Below are positions 50,138-59,201 of a DNA stretch of 64,000 nt, piece by piece (position 1 is the stretch's first letter; each line of letters opens with the position of its first letter). The stretch lies in contig BTTE01000002.1 of NCBI GenBank assembly GCA_036244975.1, forward strand, positions 56,999-120,998. The letters run 5' to 3'. The stretch comes from Sulfidibacterium sp036244975 (GTDB lineage: Bacteria > Bacteroidota > Bacteroidia > Bacteroidales > F082). The translations under genes and the position numbers were made by a program. Under the pieces are notes generated by a model. It was not told the origin of the DNA and ran no database searches. It worked only from the letters and a program-made list of their open reading frames with translations.

Positions 50138-50830
50138 TTACTTTATTTTATCAAAATAGTTTTCTTTGGAGATTTGTTCAAGGATAGATTTTTTGTCGAG
50201 AAAATCTTTCTGCTGCAATTTTTTATACCAGGCTTTCGCTTCCGCATAATTTTTTTGCTGTACCAAAACCTTTATTATATTGGCATAAAGAAACCCATAG
50301 GGATACCTGGGGTTCTTTTCTATTGCCTTTTTAAAAGCGTTGTAAGCAGTCTGTAAATCGTTATGGTCAAAAGCTTTATAGCCCTCATTAATGGCAGCGT
50401 TCATCGCCGGATCGAGAATCAGACCAAAAATGGAAAAACACTGATCGTTACAATTTTCAATCACATCCACATAGCGAATCTTCTTGTCGGGTTTTGGAAA
50501 GAACAGTTTAAAAGTAAGTTTTTCTCCTTTCCATTTAAACCGGTAAACATCGGGGCATACGGGAATCCCCTCCGACCGCAGGAGATAAATCTTTTTTTTG
50601 GTTTGAATATTTTGAAGATAAATGTGTTTGCCGGCACAAAAATAGCCGGTTGGAGACTGGTTTTCGATGGTCAGTTCAATCATAAAACCATTTTTCTGAT
50701 AACTCACCTCATTAACAAGAAAAGGGTGGGTAGCCACGGCAAAATTTGGCACTTTAATGGTTTGTCCCGATAGCGGGGTCAGCCAAATGAGTAGAATAAA
50801 GGCTAACAAACCCCAATATTTTGTGTCCAT
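50138..50830 (-). CDS. Exported TPR-containing protein of unknown function
   Basis: 230 aa. Signal peptide with predicted cut before Gln 23 (PLSG/QT). The middle part is a beta-rich domain of about 100 residues with four Cys, not recognised. The last 90 residues contain at least two TPR motifs (AINEGYKAFDHNDLQTAYNA; ANIIKVLVQQKNYAEAKAWY), suggesting a protein-protein contact role in the periplasm. Monocistronic in appearance, 93 bases before the TonB receptor start on the same strand. Confidence 0.75.
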   Translation of the reverse strand: MDTKYWGLLAFILLIWLTPLSGQTIKVPNFAVATHPFLVNEVSYQKNGFMIELTIENQSPTGYFCAGKHIYLQNIQTKKKIYLLRSEGIPVCPDVYRFKWKGEKLTFKLFFPKPDKKIRYVDVIENCNDQCFSIFGLILDPAMNAAINEGYKAFDHNDLQTAYNAFKKAIEKNPRYPYGFLYANIIKVLVQQKNYAEAKAWYKKLQQKDFLDKKSILEQISKENYFDKIK

Positions 50831-50856
50831 TATATTTCCCTTTCCAATTCAAGCAA

Positions 50857-50888
50857 AAAAGCCACGAAACCTGTGCTCCGTGGCTTTT
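50857..50888 (-). terminator. Intrinsic terminator of the FadL-type gene
   Basis: AAAAGCCACG (50857-50866) / CGTGGCTTTT (50879-50888), perfect 10-bp arms with T-tract, 22 bases past the porin stop. Confidence 0.85.
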
Positions 50889-50910
50889 CTCATTTAACAG
50901 AAGAATATAA

Positions 50911-52581
50911 TTATTTTTTCTTTTTACCAATGGCAAAATCAAGACCTACAGATAAGGCCCAGGTGTTCTTCTCGTATTTAGTCTGATAGCCGACGGGAAC
51001 TCCGCCCACATCATAAGAACCAGGAACAGTTTGACTTTGATATTTCACAAGATATCCGCCAAACTGGAAAGTAAGGGCATCATTAATCTTCCAGGCACCA
51101 CCGGCACCAACAGTATTAGTACCAAGACTGAAGCTTAAATCACTTTGGTAGGAAGGATTTATACCGGTTGTCGTATGAAGGTAACCAAGACTCAGCAGAA
51201 GACTTTTGGAAACATTAAATTCTGCGCCAAGAGCGAATTCCTGAGAGTTCTTTTTGATGTTTGTATTTACAGCTTTCCAACCGGTTTTAGAATCCCAGTA
51301 GGTATGATAGCCTGCCTGCAAAGAAACCGTTTTGCTCACATTAAATTTGGCACCAATGGAGAGCATCGCCGGCAGATCAGCATTTACTTTTCCACCATTG
51401 GGAAACATTTCAATGGGTGATCCGTCAGGATTCATTCCAATCACAAAACCTTTACCGGCAGGTGTGGAATTGGTCAGGGTCATTTTGGTTTTAAACTCAT
51501 ATTTAATACCGAAGTTCAGGTTATCATCCAGAAAAGAGAGGTTAACACCAAGGATGGGGGTATAACCGTTTCCGGACTGGCTGACATCGATATCCTGATC
51601 TCCCATCAGTTTAGCACCTCCAAACATCTGTGCTGCCTGTACGGTAAACTTCGCCGCCATGGTGGCAAACTTGGTAGAAGCACCGTTATAAGCAGCCTGG
51701 ATTTGGGTGAAAGTCATGGCATCAACCTGACTTTGCGGGATCTTCAGACCAAGCAATGCATTTGTCAAAGTATCAGCCAGCCCTTGACTAATATGGTTGC
51801 CTGCAACAGCCCGCAAAATGGTTAATCCGCTACCAACAAATGGCTGAACACCGGAACCGAACGCAGCATAAAGAGAAGAGGCATCCGAAGCCTGAGCGGC
51901 ACCGGCGGTTAACTGATTACCAACGCTATTCATAAAGGTATCGGCACGAACAAAGCCGCCGGCCGTTTTTAATTTAATATCTTTGATATGTCCTTTGTAG
52001 GAATTTCTTGCCATGACATAACGCACACCTGCAAAAACAGAAACGTGGTCGGAAATAGCATAACTGGCTCCCACCTGTAAGCCGTAATAAATAGAAGTAC
52101 CTTTAACAGCCATGTCAACGGAATAACCGGTAACCTTGAGTTTGGAAAACGCACCCACGAGAGAGGAAATCGGCACTTCCGCCATTGGAATACCATTGGC
52201 AAAATCGGCACTACCACCACCGCCGATAATGTTAAAGCCCAAAGAAAAAGCCCAGCGGTTGGTTTTGTAGGCAACATAAAGGCTGGGGAAAAAAGGAGCC
52301 TTAACCGTTCCCTTAAAAGTCGAATGATTAAGAAAAGTAAAACTGTTGTCAATTGTCTGCGTTTGGAAAATTGACTGATTACTCAGGGAAACATACAAAC
52401 CATCTGCAAGCTTTGTAAGACCGGCAGGGTTGTAATACACAGCATCAATGCTTGTTGATGCATCACGTACCAACATACGCGACCATGCTGCACTTTGATT
52501 GGTATTGGTTACCAGCCCGCCTGCAAATGCAAGATTAACAACCAGCAGCAAACTGAAAAAAGAGACAGTAAATTTTTTCAT
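50911..52581 (-). CDS. Outer-membrane transport protein, OmpP1/FadL/TodX family
   Basis: 556 aa. Signal peptide MKKFTVSFFSLLLVVNLAFA, predicted mature N terminus GGLVTNTNQ, the conserved FadL start with its hatch helix (SAAWSRMLVRDASTSIDAVYYNPAGLTKL). The rest is a beta-barrel with the FadL pattern of long-chain fatty acid or hydrophobic substrate channels, ending in LSVGLDFAIG plus lysines. Fits the fatty-acid genes elsewhere in the window. No Gln after the signal peptide, unlike most exported proteins here. Confidence 0.9.
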   Translation of the reverse strand: MKKFTVSFFSLLLVVNLAFAGGLVTNTNQSAAWSRMLVRDASTSIDAVYYNPAGLTKLADGLYVSLSNQSIFQTQTIDNSFTFLNHSTFKGTVKAPFFPSLYVAYKTNRWAFSLGFNIIGGGGSADFANGIPMAEVPISSLVGAFSKLKVTGYSVDMAVKGTSIYYGLQVGASYAISDHVSVFAGVRYVMARNSYKGHIKDIKLKTAGGFVRADTFMNSVGNQLTAGAAQASDASSLYAAFGSGVQPFVGSGLTILRAVAGNHISQGLADTLTNALLGLKIPQSQVDAMTFTQIQAAYNGASTKFATMAAKFTVQAAQMFGGAKLMGDQDIDVSQSGNGYTPILGVNLSFLDDNLNFGIKYEFKTKMTLTNSTPAGKGFVIGMNPDGSPIEMFPNGGKVNADLPAMLSIGAKFNVSKTVSLQAGYHTYWDSKTGWKAVNTNIKKNSQEFALGAEFNVSKSLLLSLGYLHTTTGINPSYQSDLSFSLGTNTVGAGGAWKINDALTFQFGGYLVKYQSQTVPGSYDVGGVPVGYQTKYEKNTWALSVGLDFAIGKKKK

Positions 52582-52780
52582 AGGATTATGAATTTAATTT
52601 ATTAATGTTATTTTGAGGCTAATATAGAAATTTTTCGTTCAAAAAAAGCAACTTTTAGTAAAAAAATAAATCCGATTTATGAAAGAAATAAAAAACTGCT
52701 AAATAATCACAGAGTGTAATATGCTGTTATACAACAAATAAAGCAGCTTATTCATAGTCTTAATAAACAAGAAAATATTT

Positions 52781-55700
52781 TTATATTTTTTGATTTTTCA
52801 GCCAGTTTCGGGCATTTACAAAGGCTTCCAACCATGGGCTTGCTTCATCTTTTTCCCGTCCGGAAGCATAAAAAGCCCATTGCCATGGAAAAACCGAACG
52901 CTCTAAGTGAGGCATCATAGCCAAATGACGGCCGTTGTTGGAGCATACGGCCGCAGTTCCCCAGTCAGAACCATTGGGGTTGCCCGGATATTGCTCGTAA
53001 CTGTACGAAACCGGAATACAATACTTGTCTCTGTAGTAAGGAAAGCTGAACTTTCCTTCGCCGTGAGCCACCCATACTCCCAGCCGTTGTCCGGCCAGGC
53101 TTTTCAACATAACAGAATTATTCTCATGGACATTCACGTTAATAAAACCGGACTCAAACTTGCCGGAATCATTGGGCAACATGCGCGGCTTTTCAGGATG
53201 ATCGGGATAAACAAGATCCAATTCTATCATCAGCTGGCAGCCGTTGCAGACGCCGAGGCTGAGCGTGTCATTCCTTTCATAAAAATCATCCAATGCTTTC
53301 CGGGCTTTTGCGTTATAGAGAAAAGCCCCTGCCCAACCTTTGGCGGAGCCCAGCACATCAGAATTGGAAAAGCCGCCCACAAAAACCATAAACCCTACAT
53401 CCGACAGATCTTCCCTGCCCGATATCAGGTCGGTCATGTGAATATCTTTCACGCGAAAACCCGCGAGATACAACGCATACGCCATTTCGCGGTCGCCATT
53501 TACACCTTTTTCACGAATAATAGCAGCAACGGGGGACTGAACGTTAGCCGGTTCCCCAACCATATTTTTGATTTTTCCGGAGAAATTCTTCCTGAAATGA
53601 AACTGTAAATCCTGTCGTTTGAAATTCTTAAACCGGGCATGTGCGCATGAACTTTCCGTTTGTTTTTGGTCAAACAGATAGGATGTCTGATACCAAATAT
53701 CCCGGAAACGGACAATGTCCAGCTCAAAAAGTTTATTCTGATGATGTAACTTCAACTTATGTTCGGGGATAATTTTACCGAGAGCATAATGCACAACACC
53801 CGCATCATTCAAAACTTTTTCCACAGTTTTTTCATCGGCAACCTGAATCACCACAGCCGGTTTTTCACTGAACATCAAACGAATGAAGTCTTTTTCACCG
53901 AGGGGATCCGTAATAATCTCCATCCCCGATTCAATATTGGCAAAATTCATCTCCAGCAAAGTGGTTATGAGTCCTCCGGCGGAAACATCGTGGCCGGCCA
54001 AAACTTTCTTTTCGACAATCAATTGTTGCAAAGCATTAAAAGCCTTTCTAAAATAAGCAGCATCTTTCACGTCGGGGCACTCCTGCCCCACCCGGTTCAA
54101 TGTTTGGGCAAAACTACTGCCGGCAAGGCCAAAACCCAAAAGGGATAAATCCACATAAATCAGTTTCGTCCCGGCGCTGGTCTTCACCACCGGGCTCAGG
54201 CTTTTTCTGATATCGCTCACTTCACCCACAGCAGAAATAATCACCGTCCCGGGAGCATACACCACTTTGCCATTACCATATTTTTGTGTCATGGAAAGGG
54301 AGTCTTTCCCGGTAGGAATCGGAATTCCCAGTGCAATGGCAAAATCGCTGACTGCTTTCACAGCCGCATAAAGCCGGGCATTTTCTCCCGGGTTTCGTGC
54401 AGGCCACATCCAGTTGGCGCTCAACGACACGCCGCTTAATCCCCCCTCAACAGGAGTCCAAAGCAAATTTGTAAGCGCCTCACTGATAGCCAGCCGCGAA
54501 CCTGTTGCGGCATCCGACAACGCTGCTGCCGACGCATGCCCCAACGCTGTAGCAATTCCTTTTTCCCCCTGATAATCCAGCGCCATAACACCAAGATTAT
54601 TCAACGGAAGCTGCAAGGGACCGGCACACTGCTGCAAAGCCACACGTCCCGTAACCGACCTGTCCACTTTGTTGGTAAGCCAGTCTTTGGAAGCAACAGC
54701 CTCAAGATGTAGCACATGAATAAGGTATTCTTCAAAGTGTGCCGCTTCGTAAGTTACTTTTTTAAACTTATTGGTTTGGATTGTATCGTTCAGCACTGTC
54801 CGGGGCGGTTTTCCGAAAAGATATTCTAATTTTAAATCCACCGGACAGGCATTTTCGTCATCATCTTTCACCACCAGCCGGTGGTCAGTTTTTACTTCGC
54901 CAACTTTGTAAAGCGGAGCTCTTTCGCGCAAAGCGATATTTTCAAGAACAGGCAGGTCTTTTTCTTTGATAACCAGCCCCATGCGTTCCTGCGATTCGTT
55001 GCCGAGAATTTCTTTAAAAGATAAGGTAGGGTCACCGAGCGGCAGTTTTCCAATGTCAATAACAGCACCCGTTTCCTCCACCAGCTCCGAGAGGCTGTTG
55101 AGATGTCCGCCGGCACCGTGGTCATGGATGGAAACAATGGGATTTTTTTCGGATTCAACCATTGCCCGGATGGCATTGGCCACTCGTTTTTGCATTTCGG
55201 GATTGGCACGCTGTACGGCATTCAGCTCCGTACCCTGTCCGTACTGACCGGTGGCAACCGATGAAACCGCACCGCCACCCATACCAATACGGTAATTATC
55301 GCCCCCGAGTACCACAATAATATCTCCCGCTTCGGGAGTCTCTTTCTGACTGTCTTTTTTATTAGCAAAGCCAACACCCCCGGCCTGCATGACCACTTTG
55401 TCATAGGCATAAGTTTTGCCGCCCTCTTCGTGTTCAAAAGTCAGGAGGCTGCCGTTTATGAGCGGCTGACCGAATTTATTACCAAAATCAGAAGCTCCGT
55501 TGGAAGCTTTAATAAGAATCTCATCCGGAGCATGGTAGAGCCAGGACCGCGGCTGAATATTATTCTCCCAGGGCCGCACACTATCAAGCCGCGGATAGGA
55601 GGTCATATAAACGGCAGTTCCGGCCAGCGGAATACTACCTTTGCCGCCGGCCATACGGTCGCGAATCTCGCCCCCGCTGCCGGTAGCCGCACCATTAAAA

Positions 55701-56470
55701 GGTTCCACCGTGGTGGGGAAATTATGCGTTTCTGCTTTCAGCGAAAGTACAGAGGAAATCTCACGAATCTCAAAAAAATCAGCTTTATCCTGACGGGCAG
55801 GTGCAAATTGCTCAATCTTCGGGCCTGCCACAAAGGCTACATTGTCTTTGTAGGCCGAAACAAGCCTGCCCGGACTAACTTTGGAAGTCTTTTTGATAAG
55901 TGCAAACAAGCTCTCAGGCATCTCTTTGCCATCGATCACAAAACTACCGTTAAAAATTTTATGACGACAATGCTCAGAGTTGATTTGGGCAAAACCATAA
56001 ATCTCCGAATCGGTAAGTTTCCGGTTTAATTTTTTGCTGATTTCTTCGAGATAAGCCACCTCCTCCTCACTAAGCGCCAGACTTTCTCTTTCGTTGCAGG
56101 CTTTAATATCCTCGATATATTTTATGGGTTCGGGCTTCTTGTCAATACTCAGCGATTGCTGGGCTAAACCGTTGTACAACTGTTGCAGCATGGGATCAAA
56201 AACCGTATCCGGATTATCCGTTTTCTCAAACTTTTCCACCCGCAGGATGCCCGTAATACCCATATTCTGTGTAATTTCAACAGCGTTGGTACTCCAGGGA
56301 GTAATCATTTCCTTTCGCGGGCCGACAAAAAAGCCTTCCTGCTGTTCTTTGGGACAAAGTTTTGACCCGCCAAAAAGCCAGTTCAATTTCCGGTGGTCAG
56401 CTACCGATAACTGATTATTAGTTTTTACAACAATGTAATGCTGCTGATCAGAAGAATAAAAATAAATCAT
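52781..56470 (-). CDS. purL: Phosphoribosylformylglycinamidine synthase
   Basis: Fourth step of purine synthesis (FGAR to FGAM). Large single-chain form, 1229 aa from ATG 56470 (MIYFYSSDQQ); the open frame further upstream is not protein-like. Parts in order: PurS-like domain; linker (INSEHCRHKIFNG); synthetase domain with KAETHNFPTTVEPFNGAATGSGG-type signature, DHGAGGHLN; glutaminase domain at the C terminus with LSLGVCNGCQLM (nucleophile Cys) and WVAHGEGKF. -7 box TATATTTG at 56498-56505 on the minus strand. A damaged copy of its 5' part lies at 60037-60331. Confidence 0.97.
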   Translation of the reverse strand: MIYFYSSDQQHYIVVKTNNQLSVADHRKLNWLFGGSKLCPKEQQEGFFVGPRKEMITPWSTNAVEITQNMGITGILRVEKFEKTDNPDTVFDPMLQQLYNGLAQQSLSIDKKPEPIKYIEDIKACNERESLALSEEEVAYLEEISKKLNRKLTDSEIYGFAQINSEHCRHKIFNGSFVIDGKEMPESLFALIKKTSKVSPGRLVSAYKDNVAFVAGPKIEQFAPARQDKADFFEIREISSVLSLKAETHNFPTTVEPFNGAATGSGGEIRDRMAGGKGSIPLAGTAVYMTSYPRLDSVRPWENNIQPRSWLYHAPDEILIKASNGASDFGNKFGQPLINGSLLTFEHEEGGKTYAYDKVVMQAGGVGFANKKDSQKETPEAGDIIVVLGGDNYRIGMGGGAVSSVATGQYGQGTELNAVQRANPEMQKRVANAIRAMVESEKNPIVSIHDHGAGGHLNSLSELVEETGAVIDIGKLPLGDPTLSFKEILGNESQERMGLVIKEKDLPVLENIALRERAPLYKVGEVKTDHRLVVKDDDENACPVDLKLEYLFGKPPRTVLNDTIQTNKFKKVTYEAAHFEEYLIHVLHLEAVASKDWLTNKVDRSVTGRVALQQCAGPLQLPLNNLGVMALDYQGEKGIATALGHASAAALSDAATGSRLAISEALTNLLWTPVEGGLSGVSLSANWMWPARNPGENARLYAAVKAVSDFAIALGIPIPTGKDSLSMTQKYGNGKVVYAPGTVIISAVGEVSDIRKSLSPVVKTSAGTKLIYVDLSLLGFGLAGSSFAQTLNRVGQECPDVKDAAYFRKAFNALQQLIVEKKVLAGHDVSAGGLITTLLEMNFANIESGMEIITDPLGEKDFIRLMFSEKPAVVIQVADEKTVEKVLNDAGVVHYALGKIIPEHKLKLHHQNKLFELDIVRFRDIWYQTSYLFDQKQTESSCAHARFKNFKRQDLQFHFRKNFSGKIKNMVGEPANVQSPVAAIIREKGVNGDREMAYALYLAGFRVKDIHMTDLISGREDLSDVGFMVFVGGFSNSDVLGSAKGWAGAFLYNAKARKALDDFYERNDTLSLGVCNGCQLMIELDLVYPDHPEKPRMLPNDSGKFESGFINVNVHENNSVMLKSLAGQRLGVWVAHGEGKFSFPYYRDKYCIPVSYSYEQYPGNPNGSDWGTAAVCSNNGRHLAMMPHLERSVFPWQWAFYASGREKDEASPWLEAFVNARNWLKNQKI

Positions 56471-56497
56471 AAGTGTGGACTTTGGGCAAACTGCCTG

Positions 56498-56505
56498 CAA
56501 ATATA
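56498..56505 (-). promoter_or_regulatory. -7 element of purL
   Basis: CAAATATA on the plus strand, TATATTTG on the minus strand. In the duplicated copy near 60360 the corresponding box reads TGTATTTG and is off consensus. Confidence 0.5.
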
Positions 56506-56747
56506 GGAAATGCTTTGTCCTCTCTGTAATTATAGCAAAATATTTTAAATCTTTGAAGAAGAGCAATTTATCGATGATTAATAACTTCGACTCCCTGAAA
56601 AGAAAATCAATCTTAAACCAGGGATGATATTTTCCCGGCCCGGCCAAAATATAAAAAAGTATAAAAAGTGTACTAAAATGTTTTCCGAATAAAAAATAGG
56701 AGTACTTTTCCACATTAATTTATTATCTAATTATTTATTACAACACC

Positions 56748-56915
56748 ATGAAAAAAGGAACAGCAAAATTCTTCAATGAATCTAAAGGATTTGGAGCAAA
56801 CCAGGCCAGCTTAGCCTGGTTCCAAATAAGCGGCAGAATTATTTCACATGGCTCAGGGAACTATGTGGCAAGTGAATGGATTAAAAATCAAAAAACAGGA
56901 GAAACATCATGTTAA
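56748..56915 (+). pseudogene. Truncated cold-shock gene fused to cassette sequence (55-codon chimeric ORF)
   Basis: The first 16 codons (MKKGTAKFFNESKGFG) match the intact cold-shock gene at 60616 at all but one residue; the reading frame then continues for 39 unrelated codons to a stop at 56913-56915. A strong hairpin, AACCAGGC / GCCTGGTT (56799-56821), lies just after the junction. The stop overlaps the start of the next gene (ATG 56909). The upstream -7 box reads TACTTTTC (56703-56710) instead of TACTTTTG. The foreign part may be the 3' end of a gene from the inserted cassette. Confidence 0.7.
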
Positions 56916-57208
56916 TTAGAATAATATACGTTACCTTAATGTTAATTTTTTTATCGCCGGTTGCAGCTTCAGCTCATAGCGATAAAAAGAATGTTGAGGA
57001 GGTAACCACAACTACTACAATGAGTCCAAAAGAGGGGAATAATTATATTATAGACAGCCTTGAACAAGCAGAAAAACAAAAAGGTTTTGCTGAGATTCGT
57101 AAAGATGTAGAAGAAAGTGCCGTACCAACGGTTATAAAAGCGCTTAGTTTAGCCGCTATCATTGCGGGTTTGGCTTTCCTTTATGTACCTAAAAAGAAAA
57201 CAAGGTAA
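56909..57208 (+). CDS. Small exported membrane-anchored protein, unknown function
   Basis: 99 aa. N-terminal signal peptide (cut predicted after AASA, before HSDKK), a Thr-rich then acidic linker, and a C-terminal membrane helix (about 74-92: VIKALSLAAIIAGLAFLYV) ending in a basic tail. No heme-binding CxxCH or cluster motif. It precedes the cytochrome b gene by 4 bases and is likely its accessory subunit. AGGAG lies 6 bases before ATG, a Shine-Dalgarno-like site unusual in this genome. Confidence 0.6.
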   Translation: MLIRIIYVTLMLIFLSPVAASAHSDKKNVEEVTTTTTMSPKEGNNYIIDSLEQAEKQKGFAEIRKDVEESAVPTVIKALSLAAIIAGLAFLYVPKKKTR

Positions 57209-57212
57209 AAAA

Positions 57213-58223
57213 ATGGCTGATAATAAAGAACAAGATGGAATGAATTGGAGCTTAAAAGACTTCGACTATTCGGTTCCGGAACATGCAAAGAGTTTTGGAT
57301 ATACTGTTGGTGGCGTTACTATTATGGGGTTTGTACTATTAATAATATCCGGAATAATAATGGCTTTTTTCATTACCCCGACGGTAGGTCAGGCACGACA
57401 AAGCGTTTTGGATTTGGCGTCCAATCCCTGGGGTTTTTGGTTACGATCATTTCACCGGTGGCTTGCTGAAGCAGTAGTTTTTTTAATCATACTGCATATG
57501 TCAAGAATTATTTTTACCGGATCATACAGAGGGAAAAGGAAATTAAATTGGTTCTTTGGAATAGGCCTGTTTTTAATAACATTTGTCTTCTTTTTTTCAG
57601 GAACAGTAGTTAAATGGGATCAGGAAGGTTTTGAAGCTTACGGGCATGCCATTGAATCATTAGGATTGTTGCCTGTCATTGGAGCATTACTTGCAAAGTT
57701 TATTGAAGGGACTACTGTAGTGATGAGGATGTTTGTAACTCATGCAATAGTATTGCCTTCTCTCCTGTTGATATTTTTGATACCACATTTGGTTTTAATG
57801 AAATTAAATGGATTATCTCCTTTACCCGGGAAAAAGACTACACAAACAACTACTTTTTATGAACATGTAAAGAAAATATTCGGTTGGAGTCTTGTTATTT
57901 ATGGATTTATCAGTTATCTTGCTATGCAATTCCCGGCCGTATTATATTCCGGACCGTATGTAGGAGCTGAAATTACAAAACCACCCTGGATGTTTTTAGT
58001 TCTCTATCAATTTGAAGATTGGTTTGGAGTCATTTCTTTATTAATTGTACCCCTGGTGATAGTAATAGGTCTTGTTCTGTTGCCCTATATAGATTCCGGA
58101 AAAGATGATTATTCATTGATAAGAAAAATTGTGGTATGGGGATATCTTATTATTGTGGCAGTTTTTATTGCTTTTATTATCCATGTTGCAATTTCACCTC
58201 CTGTACATCATCTTATGATGTAA
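57213..58223 (+). CDS. Cytochrome b (b6/subunit IV-like), quinol-oxidizing
   Basis: 336 aa from ATG 57213, 8-9 membrane helices. Four heme-ligand His: FHRWLAEAVVFLIILHMS (pair 1, 14 apart) and THAIVLPSLLLIFLIPHL (pair 2). The C-terminal part has KPPWMFLVLYQFEDWFG, equivalent to the PEW/KPEWYFL region of subunit IV. No Rieske protein or c-type cytochrome is encoded nearby, so the electron acceptor is unknown; the neighbouring CcdA/TlpA suggests a thiol-redox or c-cytochrome context. Lies in a low-GC cassette flanked by duplicated purL-csp sequence. Confidence 0.88.
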   Translation: MADNKEQDGMNWSLKDFDYSVPEHAKSFGYTVGGVTIMGFVLLIISGIIMAFFITPTVGQARQSVLDLASNPWGFWLRSFHRWLAEAVVFLIILHMSRIIFTGSYRGKRKLNWFFGIGLFLITFVFFFSGTVVKWDQEGFEAYGHAIESLGLLPVIGALLAKFIEGTTVVMRMFVTHAIVLPSLLLIFLIPHLVLMKLNGLSPLPGKKTTQTTTFYEHVKKIFGWSLVIYGFISYLAMQFPAVLYSGPYVGAEITKPPWMFLVLYQFEDWFGVISLLIVPLVIVIGLVLLPYIDSGKDDYSLIRKIVVWGYLIIVAVFIAFIIHVAISPPVHHLMM

Positions 58224-58475
58224 ATATTCAGGTGTTTCCTCAAGCAAAATATTTTTGATTACTACTACCATTTCAGTGGATAAATTGGCTTTTGCTGTAC
58301 CGAAGGTATCCCTTTGGGGAAAGTCAGAAGACCGAAGACGGAAGTTTTTCATTAGGGGACTTCTAATAATTACACGATACAATGGTTTTCCACAAAATTT
58401 GCAGTAGTACCGATTAATATTTAGTGTAACCGAAGTCTCTCCTATAGAGTTTTTGTTCAAAATGATCTCATCCAT
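58194..58475 (-). CDS. Possible small CxxC protein (doubtful)
   Basis: 93 codons starting MDEIILNKNSIG, with one CxxC in YYCKFCGKPLYRVI and no other recognised feature. Its start overlaps the end of ccdA by 19 bases and its last 10 codons lie antisense to the end of the cytochrome b gene. Composition and the CxxC make it imaginable as a thiol-redox or metal-binding partner of CcdA, but it could be chance or a decayed gene. Confidence 0.25.
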   Translation of the reverse strand: MDEIILNKNSIGETSVTLNINRYYCKFCGKPLYRVIIRSPLMKNFRLRSSDFPQRDTFGTAKANLSTEMVVVIKNILLEETPEYLHHKMMYRR

Positions 58476-59182
58476 CCTACTCCGAGCTTTTGCAGACTTG
58501 AAGATAAAATTGCAAAATAATTAGTAAGAATCAATATTCCCACAATTATTAAGAATACCCCCGAAATTATTTCGATCAAACGCATGTGTCTTCTGATTCT
58601 TTTAGAAGCCGCCAAAAATGAATTTACGGCTAATGACGCAATAAAAAACGGGATTCCAAGACCAAGCGAATATGCCGCTAACAATTCGATTCCCTGACTA
58701 ACGGTTCCGGTTGACCCGGCATAAAACAGAATTGCTCCAAGTATGGGACCAACACAAGCCGTCCAGCCAATTGAAAAACCACTTCCTATTAAAAATGAAC
58801 CGAATAAACCCGAAGGTCTTTTTGCAAATTCAAACTTTATATTTTTATTTAAAAATTTAAGATTAAACAGACCCGTTATATAAAATCCAAAAAATATAAT
58901 AATAATTCCGCCAATCCAACGTAAAATACTTTGATATTCTCTTAATACATTCCCTAAAGAGCTTGCGGCAGCTCCTAACAAAATAAACACAGTTGAAAAT
59001 CCAGCAATAAATAAAAGGGAATGTTTAATCGTTGTCATCCTTACCCCGCCTTTGGTCAAATCCTTAAAAGTCAGACCTGTAATATAGGAAAGATACGAGG
59101 GGACGAGAGGCAAAGCGCAAGGAGCAATAAAAGACAACAACCCGGCTGTAAATGCAATTAATAATGAAACATTCTGAACCAT
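58457..59182 (-). CDS. ccdA: Cytochrome c biogenesis / thiol-disulfide transporter CcdA
   Basis: 241 aa, six membrane helices. Carries electrons from cytoplasmic thioredoxin across the membrane. Conserved Cys in FIAPCALPLVPSYLSY (helix 1) and GWTACVGPILGAILF (helix 4) are the redox pair of the DsbD/CcdA family. Located 19 bases after the TlpA-like gene on the same strand; the two form a periplasmic reducing system. Confidence 0.93.
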   Translation of the reverse strand: MVQNVSLLIAFTAGLLSFIAPCALPLVPSYLSYITGLTFKDLTKGGVRMTTIKHSLLFIAGFSTVFILLGAAASSLGNVLREYQSILRWIGGIIIIFFGFYITGLFNLKFLNKNIKFEFAKRPSGLFGSFLIGSGFSIGWTACVGPILGAILFYAGSTGTVSQGIELLAAYSLGLGIPFFIASLAVNSFLAASKRIRRHMRLIEIISGVFLIIVGILILTNYFAILSSSLQKLGVGWMRSF

Positions 59183-59201
59183 AAATTTTTACCTAATAGA
59201 T

